Assembly: GCA_963759375.1 (NCBI GenBank)
Contig: CAVWYY010000003.1
Location: 496,001 to 560,000, forward strand
Direction: 5' to 3'
Length of the DNA stretch: 64,000 bases
From: DASSUW01 sp963759375
GTDB lineage: Bacteria > Actinomycetota > Thermoleophilia > Solirubrobacterales > Solirubrobacteraceae
Made by a program: the position numbers and the translations under genes. The notes beneath the pieces were generated by a model. That model ran no database searches. It saw nothing but the letters and a program-made list of their open reading frames with translations, and was not told the origin of the DNA. Within the stretch, counting starts at the first letter, position 1. Every line of letters begins with the position of its first letter. Positions 32,550-43,296 of this stretch are shown here, piece by piece.

Positions 32550-33884
32550 TTGCTGCTGGCCCTCGCCTACGTGCTGGTGCTGGCCGTCGTCGCACTCGAG
32601 GTGCCGCTCATCATCACCCTGCGCGACCGGGTCGACGCCGAGGTCAAGTCGCAGGCGCGCAGCCAGGCGGACATCGTCGCCGCGTCGATCGACCTCACGC
32701 CGGTCGACCGGGACGAGCTCGGCCGCACGACCGCCACGCTGGCCGACCGGCTGCGCGGCCGCGTGATCGTCGTCGGCCCCGACGGGGAGTTGCTGACCGA
32801 CTCGGCGGGCGACGAACGGCTTGGGATCGACTACTCGAGCCGGCCGGAGATCGCTGCCGCGCTCCGCGGCGACCCGTTCCAGGAGCGCCGCTCGAGCGAG
32901 ACGCTCGGGCAGGACATCCTCGCCACCGCGGTCCCGGTTCGGGACGGCAGGCGCATCGTCGGCGCCGTGCGCGTCACGCAGGGCGTGCAGGCGGTCGGCC
33001 GCGCCACCCGCCGGGCGACGCTCGGCCTGATCGCCATCGGCGCGCTCGTGCTCGTGCTGGGGCTCGGCGCCGGCGCGGTGATCGCCCGCCAGATCGCCGG
33101 CCCGGTCCACCGGCTCGATCGTGCCGTGCGCCGCTTCGCCGAGGGCGACCTGTCGGCGCGCTCGAAGGTGGAGGGGAGTGCCGAGCAGCAGCGGCTGGCG
33201 CGCACGTTCAACGACATGGCCGACCGGATCGAGCGCTTGGTGGCCGGTCAGCGCGAGTTCATCGCCGACGCCTCACACCAGCTGCGCACACCGCTCTCCG
33301 GACTGCGGCTGCGCCTCGAGGAGGCCCGCGCGTCCACGCACGACGTGGACGCCCACGAGGAGATCGACGCCGGGCTGCGTGAGCTCGACCGGCTGTCGGC
33401 GATCATCTCCGAGCTGCTCGTGCTGTCGCAGGCCGGCGAGGTCGACGCGCCGCCCGAGCAGGTCGACCTCGAGGACGCCGCGTACCGTGCCGCGGCGCGC
33501 TGGGACGGCGCCGACGGCGGTCGCGTAACCGCCAATGGCGCGCCCGCGGACGGCTACTGCCCGCTCGCGGACCTCGACCGGACGCTCGACGCGCTGATCG
33601 AGAACGCGCTCCACTACGGCAACGGTGAGGTGCAGGTGCGCTCCGCACCGGGCGCCTTGGAGGTCCTGGACCGCGGGCCGGGCCTCGCGCCCGACGAGCT
33701 CACCGCCGTGTTCGAGCGCTTCCATCGCGGCCACGCCGGCCGGGCCGGCCCGACCGGCACCGGCCTCGGCCTCCCGATCGCCCGCGAGCTCGCACGCCGG
33801 TGGGGTGGCGAGGTGACGCTCGACAACCGCGACGGTGGCGGCGCCCGCGCCGTGGTCACGGTCCCGCCCTTTCCCGGCGCTTAA
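32550..33884 (+). CDS. HAMP-domain sensor histidine kinase
   Basis: 444 residues. The first helix (LLALAYVLVLAVVALEVPLIITL), an extracytoplasmic sensor of about 120 residues, a second helix (GLIAIGALVLVLGLGAGAVI) and a HAMP domain precede the dimerisation domain with ADASHQLRTPLSGLRLRLEEA (H-box His). The ATPase has N-box LIENALHYG, D-box DRGPGLA and G-box GTGLGLPIA. No ATG or GTG exists near the 5' end; TTG 32550 is the only usable start and drops a conserved-looking LRNR. The gene's TAA stop lies inside the direct-repeat site for the next gene. Confidence 0.93.
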   Translation: MLLALAYVLVLAVVALEVPLIITLRDRVDAEVKSQARSQADIVAASIDLTPVDRDELGRTTATLADRLRGRVIVVGPDGELLTDSAGDERLGIDYSSRPEIAAALRGDPFQERRSSETLGQDILATAVPVRDGRRIVGAVRVTQGVQAVGRATRRATLGLIAIGALVLVLGLGAGAVIARQIAGPVHRLDRAVRRFAEGDLSARSKVEGSAEQQRLARTFNDMADRIERLVAGQREFIADASHQLRTPLSGLRLRLEEARASTHDVDAHEEIDAGLRELDRLSAIISELLVLSQAGEVDAPPEQVDLEDAAYRAAARWDGADGGRVTANGAPADGYCPLADLDRTLDALIENALHYGNGEVQVRSAPGALEVLDRGPGLAPDELTAVFERFHRGHAGRAGPTGTGLGLPIARELARRWGGEVTLDNRDGGGARAVVTVPPFPGA

Positions 33885-33886
33885 CC
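33869..33886 (+). promoter_or_regulatory. Direct-repeat response-regulator site upstream of paralogue 2
   Basis: TTTCCC and TTAACC, 11 bases apart (CTTTCCC-N5-TTAACC), end ten bases before a TACGGT -10 box (33897-33902). The ATG at 33909 is six bases after the box. The site replaces the -35 element, which is where OmpR-type activators bind. It mirrors the site at 31781-31798. Confidence 0.65.
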
Positions 33887-33908
33887 ACGTGCCGTCTACG
33901 GTGGTCGC

Positions 33909-34400
33909 ATGCGTCGCACCCTGATGTGGATCCTCGCCGCCGTCGCCGGCGTCCTGCTCGTCGCGGGCGTGACCGCGGCGGCGTCCACGCTGTCGACGCA
34001 GACGGTCGGCCTGTCGTCCGAGCCGCTCAGCGCGGGCGACGAGCTGGTGCCGAAGGACACCGCGACGCCCACGCCGACCGCGACGGCCACGCCCGAGCGC
34101 AAGAAGGCCAAGAAGAAGCAGAAGCCCAAGGACGACGACCGCGGCGGCTCATCCGGCTCGTCCGGCTCGTCGGGTTCCTCTGGCTCCGGTTCGTCCGGTT
34201 CCTCGGGCTCGTCCGGCGGCAGCGACGACGACGTCTTCGACGACCACGGTGGGGACGACTCCGGCTCCGACGACAGCTCGAACTCGGGCTCGGGGTCCTC
34301 GAACTCGGGCAAGGGCTCGTCCGACGGCGGCGGCGGCGACGACTCGTCCGGCCACGGTGGCGGCGCCGATTCGTCGGGCCACGGCGGCGACGACGACTGA
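33909..34400 (+). CDS. Exported Asp/Ser/Gly/His-repeat protein, paralogue 2
   Basis: 163 residues. MRRTLMWILAAVAGVLLVAGVTAAA is a signal peptide or membrane anchor. A short Thr/Pro linker and a Lys-rich stretch (RKKAKKKQKPK) are followed by SSGSSGSSGS repeats and an acidic tail ending DDSSGHGG..DSSGHGGDDD, nearly the same ending as the protein at 31224. Low complexity prevents homology assignment. The twin placement on both sides of a two-component system, each behind the same direct-repeat site, suggests that both are its targets. The tail may bind metal ions (inference). The mRNA appears leaderless. Confidence 0.65.
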   Translation: MRRTLMWILAAVAGVLLVAGVTAAASTLSTQTVGLSSEPLSAGDELVPKDTATPTPTATATPERKKAKKKQKPKDDDRGGSSGSSGSSGSSGSGSSGSSGSSGGSDDDVFDDHGGDDSGSDDSSNSGSGSSNSGKGSSDGGGGDDSSGHGGGADSSGHGGDDD

Positions 34401-34434
34401 GAACCGGTCGCGCCCGCGATCCGGCAGGCGTACC

Positions 34435-34686
34435 ATGGTCCGAAAGGACCGCGAGATGCTCGTCGACGCCCACTGGCCGCCCCCCGAACCTGAGCCGGAC
34501 CGCCCGTCATTCCGTTGGCCGAGAGCCGCGTGGCCGGTCCTCACCGTCGTGTTCATGGCGGCGATCCATCTCACACCGCCCGTGATCGCCTACCTGTGCG
34601 TCATCGGGGCGCTCTACTGCGCGGTCGAGACCTTCGGGCTGCTCCTTCCCAGGTCCAGCGACGGGCTGCGCGAACACAAGCAGTGA
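34435..34686 (+). CDS. Small membrane protein of unknown function
   Basis: 83 residues. A Pro/Glu-rich cytoplasmic N-terminus (DAHWPPPEPEPDRPSFRWP) is followed by two hydrophobic segments, AWPVLTVVFMAAIHL and PVIAYLCVIGALYCAVETFGLLL. The end is short and polar (RSSDGLREHKQ). ATG 34456 (MLVDAHW) is an alternative start and would give 76 residues. It lies 34 bases after the acidic gene and just before the clpB operator. No family is recognised. Confidence 0.5.
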   Translation: MVRKDREMLVDAHWPPPEPEPDRPSFRWPRAAWPVLTVVFMAAIHLTPPVIAYLCVIGALYCAVETFGLLLPRSSDGLREHKQ

Positions 34687-34691
34687 CGCGC

Positions 34692-34720
34692 TAAGATCTT
34701 AGTCAACCCGACTGAGATCT
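34692..34720 (+). promoter_or_regulatory. clpB promoter -10 and HspR-type operator
   Basis: TAAGAT at 34692-34697 is a -10 box. It overlaps a dyad AGATCTTAGTC (34694-34704), five bases, GACTGAGATCT (34710-34720), matching at 10 of 11 positions. The AGT-N7-ACT core equals that of the HspR-associated inverted repeat, and the right arm is shared with the dnaK operator at 25457-25465. Confidence 0.8.
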
Positions 34721-34726
34721 GAGCCT

Positions 34727-37236
<2,510 letters not shown>

Positions 37237-37240
<4 letters not shown>

Positions 37241-37917
37241 GGCGTCTTGACGACCTGGGCGACCTGGATGATGACCTTCTGGGCGATCGGCGGGCGGGGC
37301 GTGTAGCGCCGCCGCTGATCGACCTGCAGGGTCCACTTGCCCACCGCGGGGTCGCGGACCGGGATCTGCCGGCGCGTGGCGTGGAAGACGCCGCAGACGC
37401 CGGCGGGCCGCCGCGCGAGGCGGATCGTCTTGCGCACCTTGCCGCCGAACAGATAGTGGCCCCAGATCGGGGCGTTCTCGGTGAAGCCGCGCCCGCTGAA
37501 GCGCACCTTGCGCGACGGCCGGGCGCGCTTCGGCCGCAGCGTCACCGACAGGTTCGTGACCATCGAGGACGCCGTCGCCACGTTCATCGTGTTCTCGACC
37601 TCCTTCAGCTGAACCGTGAAGGGCCGCTCCCCGATGGCCTGGTACGGGGCGGGGACGGTCGCATTGACCGTTCCATTGGCGTCGGCCTGGCCGACCAGCG
37701 TCTGACCCGCGTCGTTCGTGACCACCTGATTGTCGAGCAGGAGGACCACATGGCCGGCCGGGGTGAACCCGGTCCCGGTCAGGCTGACCGTCTCGCGCTG
37801 GTTCGGCGCCGGGCCGTCCGACGCGTAGCACGCGTTGAGCGGGACGAGCGCGGGGGCGGCCGCGGCCGGCGCCGCGGCGGCGAGGAACAGCAAAGCGGTG
37901 AGCGCAAAGACACGCAC
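37237..37917 (-). CDS. Secreted protein of unknown function, two Ig-like modules
   Basis: About 226 residues from GTG 37917, which yields a standard signal peptide (VRVFALTALLFLAAAAPAAAAP). Longer starts at 37968 or 37998 remain possible but would collide with the divergent gene. The mature part has two beta-rich modules with VSLTGTGFTPAGHVVLLLDN and VRFSGRGFTENAPIWGHYLFGG, a pattern typical of IPT/TIG-like folds in actinobacterial cell-surface proteins. One cysteine lies in each module (NACYASD and GVCGVFH) and they might pair. It converges on clpB with a four-base overlap. Function is unknown. Confidence 0.6.
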
Positions 37918-37966
37918 GTCACGCAGAACACCGCATAGGGCGGAAAGGATCGGATACAACCGGGGC

Positions 37967-38248
37967 ATGCCGACGTACATCATGCTCTCAACCCTCACAC
38001 CAGAGGGCGTTCAGACCGTCAAGAACAACCCCGCGCGTATCCGCGAGGTCAACAAGGAGGTCGAGCAGCTCGGCGCCACGGTCAAGGCGCAGTGGGCCAC
38101 GCTCGGCCACTTCGACTTCGTGAACATCGTCGAGGCGCCCGACGAGAAGACGATGGCGCGCGTCTCGCTCGAGCTCGGATCGCGCGGCACGGCCCACTAC
38201 GAGTCGCTGGCCGCGATCCCGATCGACGACTTCATCGCGTCGCTGTGA
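37967..38248 (+). CDS. GYD-domain protein
   Basis: 93 residues, a small ferredoxin-like-fold protein of the GYD family. MPTYIMLSTLTPEGVQTVKNNPARI, VNKEVEQLGATVKAQWATLGHFDFVNIVEAPDEKTMARVSLELGSRG and a closing YESLAAIPIDDF match that family (usual length 90-100). Function is unknown; homologues often neighbour purine genes in this lineage. Its TGA overlaps the purD GTG in a four-base GTGA, so it is the first gene of the purD-purE-purB run. Confidence 0.8.
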   Translation: MPTYIMLSTLTPEGVQTVKNNPARIREVNKEVEQLGATVKAQWATLGHFDFVNIVEAPDEKTMARVSLELGSRGTAHYESLAAIPIDDFIASL

Positions 38249-39456
38249 CGCGCGTCCTCGTGGTGGGCGGGGGCGGCCGCGAGCACGCGATCGTTCGCGC
38301 GCTCAACCGGTCCCCGCAGCACCCCGAGGTGCTGTGTACGCCCGGCAACGCCGGGATCGCGCAGGACGCGACGGTGATCCCCGAGGTCGACCTCGCCGGG
38401 GTCGACCTGGTCGTGGTCGGCCCCGAGGCGCCGCTGGTCGCCGGCCTGGCCGACGACTGCGCGGCCGCCGGCGTCCCCTGCTTCGGGCCCGGCGCCGCCG
38501 CTGCGCGGCTCGAGGGCTCGAAGGCGTTCGCCAAGGAGGTGATGGCCGCCGCGGGCGTGCCGACCGGCGGCTACGCGGTGGTCGAGACCGTGCCGGACGG
38601 GGTCGAGGCGATCACCGGCTACCCGGCCGTCATCAAGGCCGACGGGCTGGCGGCCGGGAAGGGCGTCGTGATCGCGGCCGACGAGGCGGAGGCGCTGGAA
38701 GCGCTGGAGGTGATGCTCGTCGAGCGCCGGTTCGGCTTCGCGCCGGTCGTGGTCGAGGAGTTCCTGGACGGGCGCGAGCTGTCGGTCCTCGCGATCTGCG
38801 ACGGCGAGACCGCGCTGCCGCTCGCGCCCGCGCGCGACTTCAAGCGCATCGGCGACGGCGACACCGGCCCCAACACCGGCGGGATGGGCTCCTACTCGCC
38901 GGTGCCGGAGATCGACGACGCGTTCCTGGAGCAGATCCGCACGACGGTCCACCAGCCGGTCATCGACGAGCTCGCCCGGCGCGGCACGCCGTTCCACGGC
39001 GTGCTCTACGCGGGCCTGATGCTCACCGCGGACGGGCCGAAGGTGCTCGAGTACAACGTCCGCTTCGGCGACCCGGAGACACAGGCCGTGCTGCCGCGGC
39101 TGCGCTCGGACCTGCTCGACCTCATGCAGCGCGCCACGCGGCCGGGCGGCCTGGCCGGCGCGACGCTCGAGTGGGACCCACGCTCGGCGGTCACGGTCGT
39201 CCTCGCCTCCCGCGGGTATCCCGCCTCCTCCTCGTCCGGCGACGTCATCCAGGGGCTCGACCTGGTGCCCGGAGAGGTCGAGGTCACGCACGCGGGCACG
39301 GCGCAGCACGGAGACCGCGTCGTGACGGCCGGCGGGCGGGTCCTCAACGTGACCGCGCTCGGCGACGGCACGCGCGACGCCCGGGCGCATGCGTATGCTG
39401 CCGCCGACGTGATCGAGTTCGACGGCCGGCAGCTGCGCCGGGACATCGCCGCATGA
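38245..39456 (+). CDS. purD: Phosphoribosylamine-glycine ligase
   Basis: 403 residues of the ATP-grasp fold. It joins glycine to phosphoribosylamine (step 2 of purine synthesis). VLVVGGGGREHAI is the N-terminal nucleotide loop. GSKAFAKEVM, PAVIKADGLAAGKGVVIA, VVEEFLDGRELSVL, NTGGMGSYSP and EYNVRFGDPETQAVLPRL are the GARS signature blocks. GTG 38245 overlaps the GYD stop (GTGA). The stop overlaps purE (ATGA). Confidence 0.98.
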   Translation: MTRVLVVGGGGREHAIVRALNRSPQHPEVLCTPGNAGIAQDATVIPEVDLAGVDLVVVGPEAPLVAGLADDCAAAGVPCFGPGAAAARLEGSKAFAKEVMAAAGVPTGGYAVVETVPDGVEAITGYPAVIKADGLAAGKGVVIAADEAEALEALEVMLVERRFGFAPVVVEEFLDGRELSVLAICDGETALPLAPARDFKRIGDGDTGPNTGGMGSYSPVPEIDDAFLEQIRTTVHQPVIDELARRGTPFHGVLYAGLMLTADGPKVLEYNVRFGDPETQAVLPRLRSDLLDLMQRATRPGGLAGATLEWDPRSAVTVVLASRGYPASSSSGDVIQGLDLVPGEVEVTHAGTAQHGDRVVTAGGRVLNVTALGDGTRDARAHAYAAADVIEFDGRQLRRDIAA

Positions 39457-39923
39457 GTGAAGAACAGGCACCGGTGGCCGAGGCCGCCGTCGAGGCGGAG
39501 TTCGAGGGCCTCGAGGTCGACGCGCCGCGCGTCGGCATCGTCATGGGCTCCAAGAGCGACATGCCCGCGATGGAGGCCGCCGCCAAGGAGCTCGACGAGC
39601 GCGGCATCCGCCACGAGGTGCGCGTGATGTCCGCCCACCGCGAGCCCGACACGGTCGCCGACTACGCCAAGAACGCCCAGCTCCGCGGTCTGCGCGTGAT
39701 CATCGCCGGCGCCGGCCTGTCGGCGGCGCTGCCCGGCGTGGTCGCCGCGCACACGCCGCTGCCGGTCATCGGCGTCCCGCTGACGTCGTCCAAGTCGGTC
39801 GCCGGCGGGCTCGACGCGCTGCTCTCGATCGCGCAGATGCCGCCCGGCGTGCCGGTGGCCTGCGTGGGCGTGGACAACGCGCGCAACGCCGCAGTGCTCG
39901 CAGCGCGCATACTCGACGCGTGA
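39453..39923 (+). CDS. purE: 5-(carboxyamino)imidazole ribonucleotide mutase, PurE
   Basis: 156 residues. A 25-residue acidic extension precedes the core IVMGSKSDMPAMEAAAKEL, SAHREPDTVADYAK and IIAGAGLSAALPGVVAAHT. The SAHR-P motif holds the catalytic His. The loop reads GLSAALPG where classical class I enzymes have GGAAHLPG. That difference, plus the absence of purK from the window, leaves open whether it uses N5-CAIR or CO2 directly. It overlaps purD and purB by four bases each. Confidence 0.95.
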   Translation: MSEEQAPVAEAAVEAEFEGLEVDAPRVGIVMGSKSDMPAMEAAAKELDERGIRHEVRVMSAHREPDTVADYAKNAQLRGLRVIIAGAGLSAALPGVVAAHTPLPVIGVPLTSSKSVAGGLDALLSIAQMPPGVPVACVGVDNARNAAVLAARILDA

Positions 39924-41188
39924 TCGCGCGGTACACCCGCCCAGAGCTGGGCGAGATCTGGACTGACGAGGCGCGCATGAGCGCCTGGCGGGACGTGGAG
40001 GTCGCGGCCGCCGAGGCGCTCGACGGGCCGACCCAGGCCGACCTCGAGGCGATCCGCGGCGCGACGTTCACGGTCCAGGCCGTCAAGGAACGCGAGGCGG
40101 TGACCGACCACGACGTGGCCGCGTTCGTCGACGTGCTGGCCGGCTCGGCGGGCCCGGCGGGCCGCTGGATCCACTTCGGGCTCACGTCGTCCGACGTGCT
40201 CGACACCGCGCTGGCGATCCAGATCCGCCGCGCCGGCGCCGTGATCGTCCCGGCCGCGCGGGAGCTGACGTCCGCCCTGGCCGAGCGCGCGCGCGAGCAT
40301 GCGGACACGCTGTGCGTGGGGCGCACGCACGGCGTGCACGCCGAGCCGACGTCGTTCGGCCTCAAGCTGGCCGGCTTCGCGATGGAGGCGGCGCGCAACG
40401 CCGACCGGCTGGAGCGGGCGTTCGGGCAGGCCGCCACCGGCGCGATCTCCGGTGCGGTCGGCACGTACGCGTCGCTCGGCCCGGCCTACGAGGCGCGGGT
40501 GCTCGGCCGGCTCGGCCTGGCCGCCGAGCCGGTGTCGACGCAGGTCGTGCCGCGCGACCGCCACGCCGAGCTGCTGAGCGCGATCGCGCTGGCGGGCGCG
40601 GGTCTGGAGCGCTTCGCGCAGGAGATCCGCCACCTGCAGCGCACCGAGGTGCGCGAGGTCGAGGAGCCGTTCCGCGCCGGCCAGAAGGGCTCGAGCGCGA
40701 TGCCGCACAAGCGCAACCCGATCACCACCGAGCGGATCTGCGGCCTCGCGCGCGTGCTGCGCGGCTACGCCCAGACGGGGCTGGAGAACGTCGCGCTCTG
40801 GCACGAGCGCGACATCTCGCACTCGGGCGCCGAGCGCGTCGTGCTGCCCGACGCGACGATCCTGCTCGACTACATGCAGCACCTCTCGCTGCGGGTCGTG
40901 CGCGGGATGGTGGTGCACGCCGACCGGATGGCGGCGAACCTCGAGATCACGAGCGGCGCGCTGTTCTCCCAGCGGGTGCTGCTGGCGCTCGTCGAGCAAG
41001 GCATGCAGCGCGACGACGCGTACCGGATCGTCCAGCGCCTCGCGCAGCAGGCGTGGGACAGCGGCACGCCGCTGCGTACATTGCTCGAGCAGGAGCCGGA
41101 CGTCGACCTCGACCTCGACGCGGTGTTCGACTACGGCCACTACATACGGTTCGTGCCCGAGGTGTTAGGGCGTCTGGAGGGCTTGTAA
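39920..41188 (+). CDS. purB: Adenylosuccinate lyase
   Basis: 422 residues of the fumarase/aspartase superfamily. It cleaves SAICAR and adenylosuccinate. HFGLTSSDVLDTALA, GRTHGVHAEPTSFG and the signature SSAMPHKRNPITTE (mobile loop with catalytic Ser) are present. GTG 39920 overlaps the purE stop (GTGA). It is the last of the tightly packed purD-purE-purB set; the next gene has its own ribosome-binding site after 42 bases. Confidence 0.98.
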   Translation: MIARYTRPELGEIWTDEARMSAWRDVEVAAAEALDGPTQADLEAIRGATFTVQAVKEREAVTDHDVAAFVDVLAGSAGPAGRWIHFGLTSSDVLDTALAIQIRRAGAVIVPAARELTSALAERAREHADTLCVGRTHGVHAEPTSFGLKLAGFAMEAARNADRLERAFGQAATGAISGAVGTYASLGPAYEARVLGRLGLAAEPVSTQVVPRDRHAELLSAIALAGAGLERFAQEIRHLQRTEVREVEEPFRAGQKGSSAMPHKRNPITTERICGLARVLRGYAQTGLENVALWHERDISHSGAERVVLPDATILLDYMQHLSLRVVRGMVVHADRMAANLEITSGALFSQRVLLALVEQGMQRDDAYRIVQRLAQQAWDSGTPLRTLLEQEPDVDLDLDAVFDYGHYIRFVPEVLGRLEGL

Positions 41189-41230
41189 CGTCGGCCGTAG
41201 GTTCGAGCTTGCGATGAACCGGAGGACGAA

Positions 41231-42334
41231 ATGACTGTCTCGTTGATGTATGGATCCCCCGGCGACTCGCCGGACATGTTCCACGCGATCCCGACCGGGA
41301 TCCTCGACCCGTTCCTGTACATCGAGGCTGACGGCCGTCGCGGCGCCACGGTCACGATGCTCGACGCCCACAAGGTGTCGCCGTTCGGCATCGAGATCAT
41401 CGATCCCTACGACCTCGGCGCCGACGAGCTGCTCGAGTCCGGCATCTCCCGCCACGAGGTGGAGCTCGAGCTCACCCTGCGCGCCGCCCAGCGCTACGGC
41501 GTGACCCGCGCGCTCGTCCCGTCCGAGTTCCCGGTCGGCGTGGCCGACCACCTGCGCGCCGGCGGCGTCGAGCTGGTGGTCGACCCAGAGGCGTTCGTCA
41601 ACAAGCGGCGGGTCAAGACCGAGACCGAGATCGCCGGCATCCGCCGCGCGCAGGCGGCCGCCGACGCCGCGATGGCGGTGGCCGCGGGGATGATCCACGA
41701 GCTGCGTTCGGGCGTGACCAGCGAGGAGATCCGCGCGGCGATGCAGGCGCTGTGCGACGAGCACGGCTGCGACCTGCCCGACGACGTGATCGTCTCGCAC
41801 GGCACGCAGGGCGCGATCGGCCACGAGGCCGGCTACGGCGAGCTGGCTGCGGGCGAGCCCGTGATCGTCGACATCTGGCCGCGCGACCGCGAGTCGCGCT
41901 GCTGGGCCGACATGACGCGCACGTTCGTGGCCGGCGGGGCGGAGCCGCCGAAGGAGATCGCCGAGTGGTGGAAGCTCACGCGCGAGTCGCTCGAGCGCTC
42001 GTTCGCCGCGGTCAAGGCGGGCGCCGACGGCCGCGACGTCTACGGGGTCTCCTGCGAGCCGTTCGAGGCGGCCGGCCAGCCCACCCAGCGCAGCAAGCCG
42101 GCGGGCGCGCGGCTCGACGAGGGCTACTTCCACTCGCTCGGGCACGGCGTCGGACTCGAGGTGCACGAGCGGCCGAACCTCGGCCGCACGCCCGACCCGC
42201 TGGTGGCCGGCGACGTGATCACGCTCGAGCCCGGCTGCTACCGCAAGGACCTCGGCGGCGTCCGGCTCGAGGATCTGGTGATCGTCACCGAGAACGGCGC
42301 CGAGCTGCTCACGGACTTCCCCTACGACTTGTGA
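41231..42334 (+). CDS. M24-family metallopeptidase, Xaa-Pro aminopeptidase-like
   Basis: 367 residues. An N-terminal creatinase-like domain (about 1-130) precedes the pita-bread catalytic domain. The five metal ligands are in order: Asp in VIVDIWPRD, Asp in ADMTRTF, His in LGHGVGLEVHE, Glu in ITLEPGCY and Glu in VRLEDLV. It should remove N-terminal residues before proline or act as a dipeptidase. GGAGG before ATG 41231 sets the start. A TAGGTT box near 41201 may be its promoter. The 3' end overlaps the convergent methyltransferase gene by 26 bases. Confidence 0.9.
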   Translation: MTVSLMYGSPGDSPDMFHAIPTGILDPFLYIEADGRRGATVTMLDAHKVSPFGIEIIDPYDLGADELLESGISRHEVELELTLRAAQRYGVTRALVPSEFPVGVADHLRAGGVELVVDPEAFVNKRRVKTETEIAGIRRAQAAADAAMAVAAGMIHELRSGVTSEEIRAAMQALCDEHGCDLPDDVIVSHGTQGAIGHEAGYGELAAGEPVIVDIWPRDRESRCWADMTRTFVAGGAEPPKEIAEWWKLTRESLERSFAAVKAGADGRDVYGVSCEPFEAAGQPTQRSKPAGARLDEGYFHSLGHGVGLEVHERPNLGRTPDPLVAGDVITLEPGCYRKDLGGVRLEDLVIVTENGAELLTDFPYDL

Positions 42335-43055
42335 AGACGTAGCGGTTGATGCTGAAGAAGTAGTCGTCGCCCAGCCCGAGGAGGTCGTCCGCCCACGCCT
42401 GGTCGCCGACGAAGTTGGCGATGACCGGGAGCACGCCGTGGCTGTAGCTGTCGCGCGCGGGCCCGCGGTTGAGGATCGGGATGATCGTGGTCTCGTCCAG
42501 CTCGAAGCCGGCGTCGCGCAGCAGGCCGGGCAGCCGCCGCGGCAGGTACGGGTCTGCGAGGTGGTCGTTCCACTTCTCCAGCACGCGCAGCATCCGCTCG
42601 CGGTTGCTCGAGTGCCAGACGATCGAGTCCCAGTCGGTGTCGAGGATCAGCAGGCGGCCGCCCGGCCTGAGCACCCGCCGCGCCTCGGCCAGCGCGGCCG
42701 GCATGTCGGCGACGTACTCGTAGACCTGCGTGGAGATCGCGGCGTCGAACGTCGCGTCGGGATATGGCAGGGCCAGCGCGTCGCCGCTCGCATACTCGAC
42801 CGGCGCCTCGCGCCGGCGCGCCATCGCCAGCATGCTGTCGCTCGGGTCGACGCCGCAGACCTTCCCTTCGGGGCCGACCTCCTCGGCCATCTCGGCGGCC
42901 AGGAAGCCCGGCCCGGAGCCGATGTCGAGCACCCGCTCGCCCGGCTGGAGCGCCAGCAGCGCGCGGGTCCGGCGCCGCTGGTCGACGATGTCCGGCGTCT
43001 GGTAGGTCGCCTCGACCTGCTTGGCCATCTCGTCGTCGAACTGGAGCACGTGCAC
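42309..43055 (-). CDS. Class I SAM-dependent methyltransferase
   Basis: 248 residues. SAM motif I is GERVLDIGSGPGFLAAEMAE. Motif II (VCGVDPSDSMLAMA), DALALPYPDATFDAAIS and LRPGGRLLILDTDWDSIVW follow, typical of UbiE/COQ5-like arsenite or small-molecule methyltransferases. DQRRRTRALLALQ before motif I and the C-terminal helix-rich part fit a known actinobacterial group whose substrate is not known. GTG 43055 is used. It is divergent from purC across a region with a large inverted repeat. Confidence 0.85.
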   Translation of the reverse strand: MHVLQFDDEMAKQVEATYQTPDIVDQRRRTRALLALQPGERVLDIGSGPGFLAAEMAEEVGPEGKVCGVDPSDSMLAMARRREAPVEYASGDALALPYPDATFDAAISTQVYEYVADMPAALAEARRVLRPGGRLLILDTDWDSIVWHSSNRERMLRVLEKWNDHLADPYLPRRLPGLLRDAGFELDETTIIPILNRGPARDSYSHGVLPVIANFVGDQAWADDLLGLGDDYFFSINRYVFTSRRGSP

Positions 43056-43158
43056 ACGCTCTCACACGGACGTTGCGGGAACCTTGTCGTGGCGCGGCGG
43101 TTCCGGCGGGCGCCTGAGCCAGTACACGCGGCGCAAGCTACGACGCATTCCGACGGGC

Positions 43159-43243
43159 CCGGACCGCGTCTGCCGGCACCCGGCATCCGGTCACGTGCCA
43201 CCAGCATGCTTCCGGATGCCGTGCACCGGCAGACACGGCCCGG
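43159..43243 (+). repeat. Large imperfect inverted repeat upstream of purC
   Basis: Arms 43159-43190 and 43212-43243 (32 bases each, about 26 matches) enclose a 21-base loop. The core GTCTGCCGG pairs with CCGGCAGAC, and CGGCATCCGG with CCGGATGCCG. It ends 40 bases before the putative TAGCCT -10 box of purC. It could be an operator, a terminator for antisense transcripts, or a remnant of a palindromic element. It is not related to the three long elements. Confidence 0.6.
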
Positions 43244-43296
43244 ACTACGCCGGATCATGCGCCGTACCTTCCGCCGCGTGTACTAGCCTCCGAGCG

